Notes: generated by a model from the letters alone, not told the origin. Shown: positions 27,408-37,928, numbered from the stretch's first letter. The stretch: 64,000 bases of DNA from Smithella sp. (GCA_007244375.1 SCVW01000034.1:62001-126000), one strand, 5' to 3'. Numbers and translations are program-made.

Positions 27408-28144
27408 TGAAAAAATTACGTTTTAATAAAGAAACAGGTGAAAAAGGTTTTACTCTATTCGAAATAATTATAGCGCTTGCAATCAGCATGGTGGTAATGG
27501 CGGCGATTTATGCTTCTGTAAACATGGCTCAAAAATCTTCATCAAGTGTAACAAAAAAAGTCATAACCCAACAGGATGCCCGTGCAATACTTGATATTAT
27601 GGCCATGGAAATTCGAATGGCATCTTTTAATCCGAATCCGCCGGCTTCAACAAGTACGTGGGATACAATTCCGACACATACAACAAATGCAAATTGCCCT
27701 GATCTTGTACAACCATGTCCGGGCCAAACATCTCCGCCTTCCTGTAAAACATATAAAGGAATTCAGGTAGCTGGCCCCAATCAAATTCATATATCAATGG
27801 ATTTAGACGGTAGCGGCGTGATAGGAAATGCACCCAATGAACATATTCTATATACATATAGCTCTATTAATAATGCCATCTACAGAAATGTCAGTTGTGG
27901 AGGCAATCAGCCAATTTTAGGCGGAAAAGACGATTCGGAGACAAAAGTAATAAATGATGAATCAACGCCCTTATTTCAATATTTTGACCGTGACGGCAAT
28001 TCTACTACATCAATACCTGATATCCGTCGCATTCGTATTACTATTATTGCGCAGACAAAGAGCGCAGACATGCTTTCAGGAAGAATGAGAGTAATTCCTT
28101 ATACAACAGATATTTTGGTAAAAAATCATGTACTCTCTCCATAA
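27407..28144 (+). CDS. Minor pseudopilin, PilW-like
   Basis: 245 residues; ATG overlaps the last base of the previous stop. Prepilin motif EKGFTLFEIIIALAISMVVM. The downstream part resembles PilW/GspJ-type minor pilins (QQDARAILDIMAMEIRMASF, TGVI-like Ca-site-free core). Contains a Pro/Cys-rich insert (about residues 95-120). Confidence 0.85.
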   Translation: MKKLRFNKETGEKGFTLFEIIIALAISMVVMAAIYASVNMAQKSSSSVTKKVITQQDARAILDIMAMEIRMASFNPNPPASTSTWDTIPTHTTNANCPDLVQPCPGQTSPPSCKTYKGIQVAGPNQIHISMDLDGSGVIGNAPNEHILYTYSSINNAIYRNVSCGGNQPILGGKDDSETKVINDESTPLFQYFDRDGNSTTSIPDIRRIRITIIAQTKSADMLSGRMRVIPYTTDILVKNHVLSP

Positions 28145-28631
28145 AACGATAAAGAAAACGGTAAAATCGGAAAAAGGTTTTGTTTTTCTAGTTGCGCTTA
28201 TGGCTGTCATTGTTTTGATAGCAATAGGCTTTTTTGCTTTGACGACAATTTCAGAAGAAATGATGATAAGCTTCAGATTAACAGGCGAACGTAAAGCTTT
28301 TTCCGCTGCGGAATCAGGGGCCTATGCCTCTGCGGCTAATATTGCCGTTTATGATACTCTTTCCACTCCGGCAGGCTCTGATACAGTTCTTTATACTTTT
28401 CCGAGGACATACATTGATCCCGATAATGATCCCTATGCCAGTTATACCGGAAAGGTTTATTGGGTGCGCTCAATTAGTACAGAAGGATTCAGTTATGAAT
28501 ACAATTTTTCTCAGGATCTTTTTAAAACTATAATCACTGGCAAAGATTCTAATTACGGATCATCGGTTAGCATAGAAGTCGGCGTTTCCGATACACCGGG
28601 ACTCACAGAAGATACAATATATAAACATTAA
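28128..28631 (+). CDS. Minor pseudopilin, PilX-like
   Basis: 167 residues; overlaps the PilW-like gene by 17 bases. N-terminal EKGFVFLVALMAVIVLIAIG is a prepilin-type helix but lacks the usual Glu5, as in PilX proteins. The segment GERKAFSAAESGAYAS is the conserved PilX/PilN-like amphipathic region. Followed 62 bases later by PilY1. Confidence 0.85.
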   Translation: MYSLHKTIKKTVKSEKGFVFLVALMAVIVLIAIGFFALTTISEEMMISFRLTGERKAFSAAESGAYASAANIAVYDTLSTPAGSDTVLYTFPRTYIDPDNDPYASYTGKVYWVRSISTEGFSYEYNFSQDLFKTIITGKDSNYGSSVSIEVGVSDTPGLTEDTIYKH

Positions 28632-28693
28632 TCTATTCGAGCAGAAAAAGAATTTAAGAAGTTAATACTTCTATAAAATCAAGGAGAAAGCAG

Positions 28694-31600
28694 ATGCATA
28701 GCAAGAAAACTTTGACAGTTTTTTTGGTTATATTTAATATACTGTTTTTTTGTGTTGCAACCAGTGTTTTTGCTCAGGGAGGTGAGGGCGATACGTTCGC
28801 AATTCTTAATCCGGAAGCTCTCTTTGTACTGGATTTATCAGGTTCTATGAATGATACGCCTGCGGAAACCGGAACTGCAAATTGGTTTGATCTTTCTAAT
28901 TCAAATATATGGGGCACATCCTCATGTGATCCGGATTATACGAATTGTCCGGAAACATACCATTATTTCTTTTTAACAAAAGTTTGGGATTGTCGATACG
29001 GTTATTGCAAACAAGGAATAAGAGCTGCCTGCAATAAAAATTGTTCTAAAATGGCAATACTCAAAAGGTCAATATTCAGTGTCTTGGACAGCGATAATAA
29101 TGGTGTAATTAATGACGCGGACTATGATCATCTGGGTATAAAATTCGGTTATATGCGTTTAAAAGATGCCGTAAAAGATGATCAGTCAGCTATAAACAAC
29201 TGGGTTTTTCCATATGGAACAATGTTGTATCCTCTAATATCCAGATATGATCCATTGCCATATACCCGCGTTGTCAAAGGTATAAGCGATAATTATTATA
29301 ATCTCTATTGTGGTAACGGTGCAACATCATGCCAGGCGGATTCGCCGCCGCAGATAATAACAGATTTCTGGAATGAGTGTATAACCGCCTACGATACTGA
29401 TACGATCTGGAGTTCTTCAAGTATGGGAGGAAAGGGAAGCACTCCCCTTGCCACACTTTTGAAAAAAGCAAATATATATTTAACAAACCGTACAAACGCG
29501 GAACTGGCTAATCCTGATCCCTGCGGAGGAGTGAAGAAAAAATTCGTTATTTTAATTTCCGATGGCGAAGATACCACCGCATGCGACACCGGCGGAAGTT
29601 CTTCTAATGAAAAAACGCGCAGATCATCGGTTACGATGGCTAAGAATTTAGCAGATGCCGGATATAAAGTTTTTGTTATCGGTTTCGGGTCAAGCATGCC
29701 GGAAACACAAAAAAACACCCTTAACTGGATGGCTTATTACGGAGGCACAGATAATCCCAACGAAGCCAATACCTCACCAATGCCTTCCTATAATCCGGCG
29801 GCAGGTTTGACCTCCAGCGGCACATGGAGGGGTTACAACTGCGGATCATCAAGCGGCAATGATCCCGGTTCAATAACCCTTGCAGGCTATGCATATGTTT
29901 CAGAAAATGAAAATGAAATAGTAAATGCACTAAAGAGTATTATGGGACAAATAATTGAAGCGGCGTATTCTTTTACGCAAACATCCATTCAAACAGTGCG
30001 TACTTCCGATGAAAATTATCTTTATGAGGCCTCATTTTATACCCTGGGCGAGCAGGATCCTTTGTGGATCGGTCATTTAAAAAGATTCGGAATAAATGAC
30101 GACGGTACGATTAAAGCCACAGCCGACTGGGATGCAGGAGAAGTTTTAAAAAATACATCGGCTGATTACAGAACAATTAAGACGCTTGTTGATTCCACCG
30201 GTTTGATATCATTTACGGCGGCCAACTTGACCAATTCTCAACTCGATGTTGCAACGGGAGATTTAAAAGCTGATGTCGTAAATTTTATCCGCGGAGGTGA
30301 TGTTGCTTATATTACGAGCGATAGGAATTACATATATTACGGATGGAAATTGGGGGATATATATCATACATCACCTCAAGCAGTGGGAACACCGAATTTG
30401 AAGTTCAATGACAAGTTGGATGGTAATAATGCTTTTTCGGTTTTCAGAAATAATAATATCAGGACATCGGCTAATGGCAAACGACTAATGATTGTGGGTG
30501 CCAATGATGGTCAGTTGCATGCCTTTAAAACAAACAACGGCTCAGAAGCATGGAGTTTTATACCTCCCAATCTACTGACCAGCCTGAAAAATATCGCGCA
30601 TACTTCTCATCCCACGTTACTTACTCATCAATATTTTGTTGACGGGCCTTTAAGTGCCGCAGATATCTGGCTGGGGTCAGACGGGAGTTCGAAATCAGCA
30701 GATGAATGGCATTCATATTTGGTCATGGCTGAAGGAAGGGGAGGTAACCAAAATCTTTGGGGTAAGTACTCATCGTGCATTTGTCCTTCGTCAGACTCAA
30801 CATGCACTTCGGCATTTAATTCAACCTATTCTGCAACGTATAACAATTATTGCGGGTACTACACCCTTGACGTTACGGATGTATTAGCTCCGCAATTTAA
30901 ATGGACCATAGGTGGAACGAGTGCACTTTCCAGTACGGATGCTTCATATTTAGGTCAACCATGGAGCGAAATGTATATCGGTCGCGTTAAGATAGGCGGT
31001 GCTGAAAAATGGGTTGGATTTATAGGTGGAGGATATAATGGCAGTAACTGTACCGGAGCAACCTGCGATACGCGCGGAAAAGGTTTCTTTGTAATTGATT
31101 TAAATGACGGAACAATTTTAAAGAGTTTCACGCGTGGTGGCGCCAACGTTACCGGTACGATGAATTATGATTTCGCTGGCAATCCTGCTGTTATAGATTT
31201 CGACAATGACGGTTATCTGGATACGGCATATATCGGTGATACTGGTGGCAATATCTGGCGTTTTAAGTTCTGCTGTATTACTGATGACGCTACTTGCGGT
31301 ACCTCTAGTTGGACCGGCAACATATTCTATCAAAATACATCAACAGCGAAACCAATATACACATCGCCTACTATAGCCCATGGCAGCAGTACTGACGTTT
31401 GGGTCTTCTTCTGTACGGGAGACAAGACAGATCCCACCAATACCAGCAGTGCCGACAGACTCTACGGACTGAAAGAAGATGGCAATAGAACTCTTACATA
31501 TACAGATGCAACAAAGGATGGTTGGTATATCAGCCTTACTACCGGAGAAAAATGCCTTGCTGATCCTGTTGTTTTTAATAAAGTAGCATATTTTACTACA

Positions 31601-31879
31601 TACAGTGCAGTCACCTGCGATGCTAAAGTTTACGGCTTAACGTATAATACGGGTGGAGGAGGACTTTCCGGAAATCAAACATCCGTGATTATCGGAAAGG
31701 GAATACCTTCCGGTGTGGTTATATCCCAAAAAGAGGGTACTTCATCATTTGACGCTTACATATCTACAAGCCAGATAGTTGCGGGTACGGATGCTCATAC
31801 CAAGAAGCTGACAGGTTCTATAACCACTAATTTATCACCAATGGGCGTGCGATATTGGAGAGACCTACGATTACAATAA
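28694..31879 (+). CDS. pilY1: PilY1-type pilus tip adhesin/anti-retraction protein
   Basis: 1,061 residues. Signal peptide (1-27, ending VFAQ); von Willebrand A domain with MIDAS start DLSGSMND (about 49-56) and a long insertion; an EF-hand-like loop DSDNNGVINDADYD (about 133-146); and a C-terminal seven-bladed propeller with repeated VGANDGQLHAF and DFDNDGYLDTAYIGDTGGNI (about 836-855), the calcium-binding site typical of PilY1. It caps the pilus and controls extension, retraction and surface sensing. SD AAGGAG 8 bases upstream. Many cysteines suggest disulfides. Confidence 0.93.
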   Translation: MHSKKTLTVFLVIFNILFFCVATSVFAQGGEGDTFAILNPEALFVLDLSGSMNDTPAETGTANWFDLSNSNIWGTSSCDPDYTNCPETYHYFFLTKVWDCRYGYCKQGIRAACNKNCSKMAILKRSIFSVLDSDNNGVINDADYDHLGIKFGYMRLKDAVKDDQSAINNWVFPYGTMLYPLISRYDPLPYTRVVKGISDNYYNLYCGNGATSCQADSPPQIITDFWNECITAYDTDTIWSSSSMGGKGSTPLATLLKKANIYLTNRTNAELANPDPCGGVKKKFVILISDGEDTTACDTGGSSSNEKTRRSSVTMAKNLADAGYKVFVIGFGSSMPETQKNTLNWMAYYGGTDNPNEANTSPMPSYNPAAGLTSSGTWRGYNCGSSSGNDPGSITLAGYAYVSENENEIVNALKSIMGQIIEAAYSFTQTSIQTVRTSDENYLYEASFYTLGEQDPLWIGHLKRFGINDDGTIKATADWDAGEVLKNTSADYRTIKTLVDSTGLISFTAANLTNSQLDVATGDLKADVVNFIRGGDVAYITSDRNYIYYGWKLGDIYHTSPQAVGTPNLKFNDKLDGNNAFSVFRNNNIRTSANGKRLMIVGANDGQLHAFKTNNGSEAWSFIPPNLLTSLKNIAHTSHPTLLTHQYFVDGPLSAADIWLGSDGSSKSADEWHSYLVMAEGRGGNQNLWGKYSSCICPSSDSTCTSAFNSTYSATYNNYCGYYTLDVTDVLAPQFKWTIGGTSALSSTDASYLGQPWSEMYIGRVKIGGAEKWVGFIGGGYNGSNCTGATCDTRGKGFFVIDLNDGTILKSFTRGGANVTGTMNYDFAGNPAVIDFDNDGYLDTAYIGDTGGNIWRFKFCCITDDATCGTSSWTGNIFYQNTSTAKPIYTSPTIAHGSSTDVWVFFCTGDKTDPTNTSSADRLYGLKEDGNRTLTYTDATKDGWYISLTTGEKCLADPVVFNKVAYFTTYSAVTCDAKVYGLTYNTGGGGLSGNQTSVIIGKGIPSGVVISQKEGTSSFDAYISTSQIVAGTDAHTKKLTGSITTNLSPMGVRYWRDLRLQ

Positions 31880-31913
31880 TGTACTCTGTATTTTTATAAA
31901 TGCTTAAAACTGC

Positions 31914-31942
31914 TTGACATAAAGTAATTCTATTTTTATATA
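31914..31942 (+). promoter_or_regulatory. Candidate promoter for the small Cys protein
   Basis: TTGACA (31914-31919), 17 bases, then TATATA (31937-31942), ending 32 bases before the ATG at 31975. Confidence 0.55.
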
Positions 31943-31974
31943 GAAGCAAAATTATAAATAAGGATTTATTTTAT

Positions 31975-32148
31975 ATGAGTGAAAGAAAATATTGCGCAAT
32001 TTGTGCCTGGAGAGCCAATTGTCAGAAAAGATTCAGCGTATCGACAGATGCTCAGGGATTTGTGCATTGTCCAGATTATTCCCGCGATATGTCCATCAAG
32101 GACAATGAGATCGACGAAGCTTTGAAAAGTGATCAGCAAGCTTCATAA
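31975..32148 (+). CDS. Small conserved-type cysteine-rich cytoplasmic protein (57 aa)
   Basis: 57 residues: starts MSERKYCAICAWRANCQKRF and continues with HCPDYSRDMSIKDNEIDEAL. Four cysteines (C7, C10, C16 and C33) could bind zinc or an Fe-S cluster. I recall similar short proteins upstream of argS-like genes in Desulfobacterota but know no function. It has a promoter, an AGGA ribosome site and a strong terminator of its own, so it is a separate transcription unit. Confidence 0.75.
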   Translation: MSERKYCAICAWRANCQKRFSVSTDAQGFVHCPDYSRDMSIKDNEIDEALKSDQQAS

Positions 32149-32170
32149 TGAGTAACAGTTCAACTTGCAG

Positions 32171-32214
32171 TGACAAGCAGTAAATGATATTTAAAACTGC
32201 TTGTCATTTTTTTT
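32171..32214 (+). terminator. Rho-independent terminator after the small Cys protein
   Basis: TGACAAGCAGT (32171-32181) and ACTGCTTGTCA (32196-32206) form a perfect 11-bp stem followed by eight T. It separates this unit from argS. Confidence 0.9.
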
Positions 32215-32233
32215 ATAAAACGTGGGTAAAATT

Positions 32234-33898
32234 ATGAAGAATGTAATTATTAATATACTGGAAAAAGCTCTAAAAGTTTCGGTTCAAAAAGGGCAGCTTT
32301 CTGAATTTTCTCTTCCTTATCTGGAACTAGAGCCACCGGCAAATCCCGAACACGGAGATTACGCTGCAAATACAGCGATGATTCTGGCTGCCCAGGTTAA
32401 ACAGAATCCGCGTAAAATTGCGCAGATAATTCAGGAAAATGTTTCCGATACTGAAGATATTATCGAAAAAATACAAATAGCGGGTCCAGGCTTTATAAAT
32501 TTTTTCATTAAAGACGATGTCTGGCAGCGGACTTTAAAACAAATTGACGAACAGAACGAGAAATATGGAGAAACAGGTTATGGAGCGGGCCAAATTGTAC
32601 AGGTGGAATTTGTCAGCGCTAATCCGACCGGACCTCTGCATATCGGCCATGCCCGCGGAGCTGTTGTTGGCGATGTAATAAGCAATCTGCTGAAAACATC
32701 CGGTTATAAAGTTGCCAAAGAGTATTACATAAATGACGCGGGTAATCAGATGAATAATTTAGGTAAGTCCGTCCTGCTTCGTTATAGAGAGCTGCTAGGC
32801 GAAAAAATCGAATTTCCGGAAACATGTTATCGCGGCGAATATATTAAGGATATTGCCGGTAAAATTATCAAAGACGAAGGAGAAAAATATCTTAATACTA
32901 ATGAATTATCTGCAATAAAATATTTTACATCCATAGCAGGGCGGGTAATTCTGGAAGAAATTAAAGATGATTTGAAAGATTTTGGCGTGGTCTTTGACGA
33001 ATATTTCAGCGAAAAGGAATTATACAAAAACGATGGAGTAACTAAACTTCTGGATAAATTGCAGAAGCGGGGATTTGTTTATTCGGATGGTGAAACATTG
33101 TGGTTTAAAACAACCGATTTCGGTGATGAAAAGGACAGGGTTGTAATACGTAAGAACGGCGAACCGACATATTTTGCCGCCGATATCGCCTATCACCAGA
33201 ATAAATTTGATCGTGGATTCGCAACAGTTATTGATATCTGGGGTGCTGATCATCACGGTTACATGCCGCGTATGTTGGCGGGAATCCAGGCGCTGGGTCA
33301 CAATAAAGAAGCTTTAAAAATAATTCTTGTTCAACTTGTAAATTTACTGCGGGGCGGAGTACCCGCGGCAATGTCCACGCGATCCGGTGAATTCGTAACG
33401 TTGCGGGAGGTGCTTGATGAAGTGGGCAAAGACGCTGCCCGTTACAATTTTCTCATGCGCCGTTCCGACAGCCACCTTGATTTCGATCTGGAAGTGGCCA
33501 AGAAACAATCCAATGAAAATCCCGTTTATTATGTACAATATGCCCATGCAAGGATTTGCAGCATCTTGAGAATGGCACAGGAACGAGGCGTAGATATGCC
33601 TGTTTTCAAAGATACGGATCTTTCTATTTTAATCGAACCGGAAGAAAAAACGTTAATTAAAATGCTGGTACGTTATCCGGAAACTGTTTATGGAGCTGCC
33701 AAATCATTGGAACCTCACCGCATTCCTTTTTACCTAAATGAACTAGCTGGAGTTTTCCATAGCTATTATAACAAAAATAAAGTAATTTCAGAAGACAAAC
33801 GGTTGACTGCGGCAAGATTGTTTTTGATAATGATGATCAGAATTGTTTTGGGAAATGCTTTGAAAATTTTAGGTGTGAGCGCACCGCAAAAAATGTGA
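32234..33898 (+). CDS. argS: Arginyl-tRNA synthetase
   Basis: 554 residues from the ATG at 32234; a GTG 12 bases upstream is possible. Class I enzyme: N-terminal Add1 domain, HIGH motif [12 protein letters not shown] (about 125), KMSKS-equivalent [10 protein letters not shown] (about 382), and a C-terminal anticodon-binding DALR domain. Starts the argS-SPOR-ffh run. Confidence 0.96.
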   Translation: MKNVIINILEKALKVSVQKGQLSEFSLPYLELEPPANPEHGDYAANTAMILAAQVKQNPRKIAQIIQENVSDTEDIIEKIQIAGPGFINFFIKDDVWQRTLKQIDEQNEKYGETGYGAGQIVQVEFVSANPTGPLHIGHARGAVVGDVISNLLKTSGYKVAKEYYINDAGNQMNNLGKSVLLRYRELLGEKIEFPETCYRGEYIKDIAGKIIKDEGEKYLNTNELSAIKYFTSIAGRVILEEIKDDLKDFGVVFDEYFSEKELYKNDGVTKLLDKLQKRGFVYSDGETLWFKTTDFGDEKDRVVIRKNGEPTYFAADIAYHQNKFDRGFATVIDIWGADHHGYMPRMLAGIQALGHNKEALKIILVQLVNLLRGGVPAAMSTRSGEFVTLREVLDEVGKDAARYNFLMRRSDSHLDFDLEVAKKQSNENPVYYVQYAHARICSILRMAQERGVDMPVFKDTDLSILIEPEEKTLIKMLVRYPETVYGAAKSLEPHRIPFYLNELAGVFHSYYNKNKVISEDKRLTAARLFLIMMIRIVLGNALKILGVSAPQKM

Positions 33899-33918
33899 AA
33901 AAATATAATACAGAATAA

Positions 33919-34617
33919 ATGAGTACCGGAAACATCAAAAACTTTGAATTAAAAGTAGGAAGGGCGGGAATAATAACTGTCGTTATCGGAATGGTGGTTC
34001 TTCTGTGTGCAGCTTTTTTATTCGGAGTTGAGGTAGGCAAGAATATTGATGTTTATCCTGAGAAAATTGCCGCATTTCCTCAGAAAATGTTAGCATTGGT
34101 TTGGCGACCGGCCAAAATAAAGGCTATACAAAAGACATCGGAACATAAAACTCAGGCACAGGAGGATATCGATTTAACTTTTTATAGCACCCTGACCGGT
34201 AAAAAAGGATCAATCAACGAAGGTTTTATTCCGGATAAACAGTCAAATTTTTCAGAAATACAAGTCGGTAGTTATAATATAGAAGCGGAGATTCCCAAAT
34301 CGGTGGCAAGCGAAGAAAGTAATGAAAAGGAGAAGTCTAAAGGAAAGGAAACAGCGGAGTCAGCTATCTCCAGCAACCGGAAATACATAGTTCAGGTCAT
34401 GTCTTTGAAGGAAAAGAATAAAGCAGATAAAATTGTTAAAAAAGTAGATGCGTTAGGTTTTACGTCACAAGTAATCAAAATTGAAAACAAGAAGAAGGGA
34501 ATTTTTTATAGAGTTATAATTCCGGATTTTGACAATAAAGCTCAGGCACAGAAAGCTGCCCTGAAGATATCTCAAAAAACAGGTATAAATTGTATTATTA
34601 GATCAAATGGCAAGTAA
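33919..34617 (+). CDS. Membrane-anchored SPOR-domain protein
   Basis: 232 residues: short cytoplasmic N-terminus, one transmembrane helix (about 16-36), a low-complexity charged linker, and a C-terminal SPOR fold (about 155-230: KYIVQVMSLKEKNKADKIVK ... YRVIIPDF). SPOR domains bind denuded septal peptidoglycan, so a division-site role is expected. Placement right after argS is common in Desulfobacterota. Confidence 0.87.
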   Translation: MSTGNIKNFELKVGRAGIITVVIGMVVLLCAAFLFGVEVGKNIDVYPEKIAAFPQKMLALVWRPAKIKAIQKTSEHKTQAQEDIDLTFYSTLTGKKGSINEGFIPDKQSNFSEIQVGSYNIEAEIPKSVASEESNEKEKSKGKETAESAISSNRKYIVQVMSLKEKNKADKIVKKVDALGFTSQVIKIENKKKGIFYRVIIPDFDNKAQAQKAALKISQKTGINCIIRSNGK

Positions 34618-34658
34618 TAACAGGAAAGTAAAACACATGAGGTCAGGATTATTTGGTT

Positions 34659-35990
34659 ATGTTCGAAAATTTATCTGAAAAATTAGAGAATATATTTAAA
34701 AAATTAAAAGGGCGCGGAATTTTAAATGAAGAAAATATCAATGCTTCGCTTAAAGAAATACGCATGGCTCTTTTGGAAGCCGATGTTAATTTCAAAGTAA
34801 CTAAGGATTTTATCGAAGATATCAGAGTGCAGGCAATCGGAAAAGAAGTTCTTGATAGCATTACTCCAGGGCAGCAAATAGTAAAAATTGTTCACGATCG
34901 CCTGGTTGATCTCATGGGGGGTGTTAGTGCCAGTATCAAGTTCGGTTCCCGGATTCCCGCACCCATCATGCTTGTTGGACTGCAAGGCTGCGGTAAAACC
35001 ACAACAGCCGCAAAACTGGCGCTGCTATTGTCTAAAGAAAATAAAAAAGTCTATTTAGTATCGGCTGATGTCTACCGACCGGCGGCTATAGAACAATTAG
35101 CCACATTGGCAAAACAAATAAACGCGGGTGTTTTCGATTCTAATGGCCTGAAAGATCCTGTGGAAATTTGCATTCAGGCTGTCGAACAGGCCAGAAAAAA
35201 CGGATATGAAGTCATAATTATTGATACTGCGGGAAGATTGCACATTGATGAAGTCTTAATGCAAGAACTCAGGAAAATAAAAGAAAAGGTCAATCCGGCA
35301 GAAATTATTTATGTTGCTGATGCTATGACGGGACAGGATGCTGTTAATGTCGGGGCAAAATTTAATGAGCTCATCGGCATTGACGGCGTCATTATGACAA
35401 AAATGGATGGCGATGCGCGAGGCGGTAGTGCATTATCCCTGAAAGCGGTTGTCGGAAAACCGATTAAATTTGTCGGAATTGGTGAAAGAATTGATAACCT
35501 TGAAATATTTCATCCGGAAAGAATGGCCTCCCGTATTCTTGGAATGGGCGATATCCTGACTTTGGTAGAAAAAGCACAGGCAAATATTGATAAAAAGACC
35601 GCGCTTGAATTAGAAAAAAGCATTAGAAAAAATAATTTTACCTTGGAAGACTTCCGTAATCAACTGGCTCAAATCAAAAAAATGGGCTCAATGAAAGATA
35701 TATTAGGAATGATACCCGGTTTGGGAAAAATGAAAGCAATCAAAAATATAGAGCCCGATGAAAAAGAATTGGTTAAAATCACCGCCATTATCGATTCAAT
35801 GACAAAAGAAGAGCGTTATGACTACCTTATAATTGATGGCCGTCGACGCAAAAGAATTGCTTTAGGCAGTGGGACAACCGTTCAAGATGTAAATCTTTTA
35901 TTGAAAAATTATATTGAAATTAGAAAGATGATGAAAAAATTCAATCAAAAAAAAGGTATAAAATCATTAATGCGTAATTTCCCCTTTTAA
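34659..35990 (+). CDS. ffh: Signal recognition particle GTPase Ffh
   Basis: 443 residues from the ATG at 34659 (AGGA 10 bases upstream; the TTG at 34653 is less likely). NG domain with GLQGCGKTTTAAKL (G1, about 105), DTAGR (G3), TKMDGDARGG (G4), and a Met-rich M domain ending in KKGIKSLMRNF. Binds signal peptides and 4.5S RNA. Followed by rpsP as in many bacteria. Confidence 0.97.
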   Translation: MFENLSEKLENIFKKLKGRGILNEENINASLKEIRMALLEADVNFKVTKDFIEDIRVQAIGKEVLDSITPGQQIVKIVHDRLVDLMGGVSASIKFGSRIPAPIMLVGLQGCGKTTTAAKLALLLSKENKKVYLVSADVYRPAAIEQLATLAKQINAGVFDSNGLKDPVEICIQAVEQARKNGYEVIIIDTAGRLHIDEVLMQELRKIKEKVNPAEIIYVADAMTGQDAVNVGAKFNELIGIDGVIMTKMDGDARGGSALSLKAVVGKPIKFVGIGERIDNLEIFHPERMASRILGMGDILTLVEKAQANIDKKTALELEKSIRKNNFTLEDFRNQLAQIKKMGSMKDILGMIPGLGKMKAIKNIEPDEKELVKITAIIDSMTKEERYDYLIIDGRRRKRIALGSGTTVQDVNLLLKNYIEIRKMMKKFNQKKGIKSLMRNFPF

Positions 35991-36059
35991 AATAAAAAAA
36001 ACTATGATAGAAATTTAAAAAATGATTAGTAATTTTTAAGGAGGTATTATTTAAAATCG

Positions 36060-36314
36060 ATGGCTGTTAAAATTAGACTAACCAGGATGGGTGCTAAAAG
36101 TAAACCTTTTTATCGTATTGTGGCGGCTGACGCAGATTCTCCGCGGGATGGAAAATATCTTGAAATATTAGGTAATTACGATCCCAAAAAAAACCCTGCG
36201 GAAATTGTAGTGAAGGAAGAAAGAATTCGGGAGTGGTTGTCAAAAGGCGCCAAAGTAACCCTGACGGTAGCTAATTTATTGAAGACAAAAGGCATTGAAG
36301 CTAGAATTAAATAA
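36060..36314 (+). CDS. rpsP: 30S ribosomal protein S16
   Basis: 84 residues; VKIRLTRMGAKSKPFYRIVA at the N-terminus and YDPKKNP are diagnostic. AAGGAGG site upstream. Opens the classic rpsP-khpA-rimM-trmD-rplS operon. Confidence 0.97.
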   Translation: MAVKIRLTRMGAKSKPFYRIVAADADSPRDGKYLEILGNYDPKKNPAEIVVKEERIREWLSKGAKVTLTVANLLKTKGIEARIK

Positions 36315-36446
36315 AAATTTTATCATTTACAAAGCGCAGTAGATGGAGTTTTATATGGCCAGATGTGTCGTTTTTAGCGTTGAGTTTTTTTAATGGTATA
36401 AAATTGAATTTAAAGAGAAATTAAATAATCAGCGGAGGTTATAACG

Positions 36447-36677
36447 ATGAAGGAATTGGTCAAGTATATAGCTCAGGCTTTGGTAGATGTTCCAGACAAG
36501 GTTGAAGTTAAAGAGACAATCGGTGAACAAACTTCAGTTATTGAATTGCGTGTGGCAAAAGAAGACTTAGGTAAAGTAATTGGCAAACAGGGTAAAACTG
36601 CTCAGGCTATCCGAATGATTTTAAGTGCAGCTTCAGCTAAAATACATAAAAGAGCAGTTTTAGAGATTATTGAATAA
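36447..36677 (+). CDS. khpA: KH-domain RNA-binding protein KhpA
   Basis: 76 residues, one type-II KH domain; [18 protein letters not shown] (about 47-64) carries the GxxG loop (GKQG). KhpA pairs with KhpB in many bacteria to bind mRNAs and sRNAs. Position between rpsP and rimM is the family norm. GGAGG site precedes the ATG. Confidence 0.93.
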   Translation: MKELVKYIAQALVDVPDKVEVKETIGEQTSVIELRVAKEDLGKVIGKQGKTAQAIRMILSAASAKIHKRAVLEIIE

Positions 36678-36683
36678 AACAAA

Positions 36684-37187
36684 ATGAATCTCTTTGCGGC
36701 AGGAGAGGTTGTAAAAACTCGTGGTCTCCATGGTTGTTTGAAAATTACATGTTATGTGGAGAAAATAAGTAATCTTGCCAACCTTAAATTTATTTATATT
36801 GAACAGAAACCTGGGCAAAGAAATCGTTTTAAAGTGAAAAAAATTGATTTATCCGGAAAAGCGTTCTTTGTTGAATTGGAAGGTGTACCGGATTTGGAAT
36901 CGGCAAGGACCTTGGTTGGCTGTAAAGTTTTCCTGACTAAAAATATACTGGAAAAGCTACCGGAAGGGGAATATTACTGGCAGGATATTATCGGACTCAA
37001 TGTATATAATGAAGAAAATAATAAATATATTGGCCGGATAGAATCTGTTTTTCCCACGGGTAGTAATGATATTTATGTCTGCAAGGGGGAAGAAAGAGAA
37101 ATACTTCTCCCTGCTATCTCCGAAGTAATCCGAAAGATAGATATAGATCGTCAAATTATGACAGTAAAATTGCTGGAAGGGCTGTAA
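36684..37187 (+). CDS. rimM: 16S rRNA processing protein RimM
   Basis: 167 residues; N-terminal GEVVKTRGLHGCLKI and PRC-barrel YYWQDIIGLNVYNEENNKYI with LLPAISEVIRKID. 30S maturation factor that binds S19. Six bases after khpA and three before trmD. Confidence 0.93.
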   Translation: MNLFAAGEVVKTRGLHGCLKITCYVEKISNLANLKFIYIEQKPGQRNRFKVKKIDLSGKAFFVELEGVPDLESARTLVGCKVFLTKNILEKLPEGEYYWQDIIGLNVYNEENNKYIGRIESVFPTGSNDIYVCKGEEREILLPAISEVIRKIDIDRQIMTVKLLEGL

Positions 37188-37190
37188 AAA

Positions 37191-37928
37191 GTGGTTAAGT
37201 TTGATGTCCTCTCCATCTTTCCCGAGATGTTTTCGTCTCCGCTCAATTTCAGTTTGCTCAAGAAAGCTCAAGAAAAAGATCTTTTAAGTATTTCAATACA
37301 CGATATACGTAATTGGGCGGATGATAAACATAAAATGACCGATGACGCCCCATATGGAGGCGGATGCGGAATGGTCATGAAAGTTGAGCCGGTGGAAAAA
37401 GCTCTCAATGAAATCAGAAAGGCCGTAGAAGATTCTGTTGTAGTGTTAATGACTCCACAGGGTGAAGTTTTAAATCAAAAAATAGCGGCTGAGTTATCGT
37501 GTAAAAAAAATATTATAATAATTTGCGGACGTTATGAAGGAATTGATGAAAGGATTAGGGAACATTTGGTTGATCGCGAAATTTCCATTGGTGACTATGT
37601 CGTGACCGGTGGCGAGCTTCCAGCAATGGTTTTAATCGATGCAATATGCCGGTACATTCCCGAGGTTCTGGGAAATCCTGAATCGACAAAAAACGAGTCA
37701 TTTTGCGCAAATCTTTTGGAATATCCGCAATATACAAGGCCGGCAGAATACAAAAACTGGTCAGTGCCGGAAGTCTTATTATCAGGAAATCATGCAGAAA
37801 TAGAACTGTGGCGCAGAAAAGAATCATTGAAAAGAACCTATCAGCGCCGTCATGATTTATTAAAAAAAGTAAAACTTTCAGCTCAAGATAAAAATATTCT
37901 TGATAAAATTAAACAGGAAGAAATATAA
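37191..37928 (+). CDS. trmD: tRNA (guanine-37-N1)-methyltransferase
   Basis: 245 residues, GTG start. [32 protein letters not shown] and the trefoil-knot SAM site [15 protein letters not shown] ... [16 protein letters not shown] are all conserved. Prevents +1 frameshifting by m1G37. Confidence 0.97.
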   Translation: MVKFDVLSIFPEMFSSPLNFSLLKKAQEKDLLSISIHDIRNWADDKHKMTDDAPYGGGCGMVMKVEPVEKALNEIRKAVEDSVVVLMTPQGEVLNQKIAAELSCKKNIIIICGRYEGIDERIREHLVDREISIGDYVVTGGELPAMVLIDAICRYIPEVLGNPESTKNESFCANLLEYPQYTRPAEYKNWSVPEVLLSGNHAEIELWRRKESLKRTYQRRHDLLKKVKLSAQDKNILDKIKQEEI

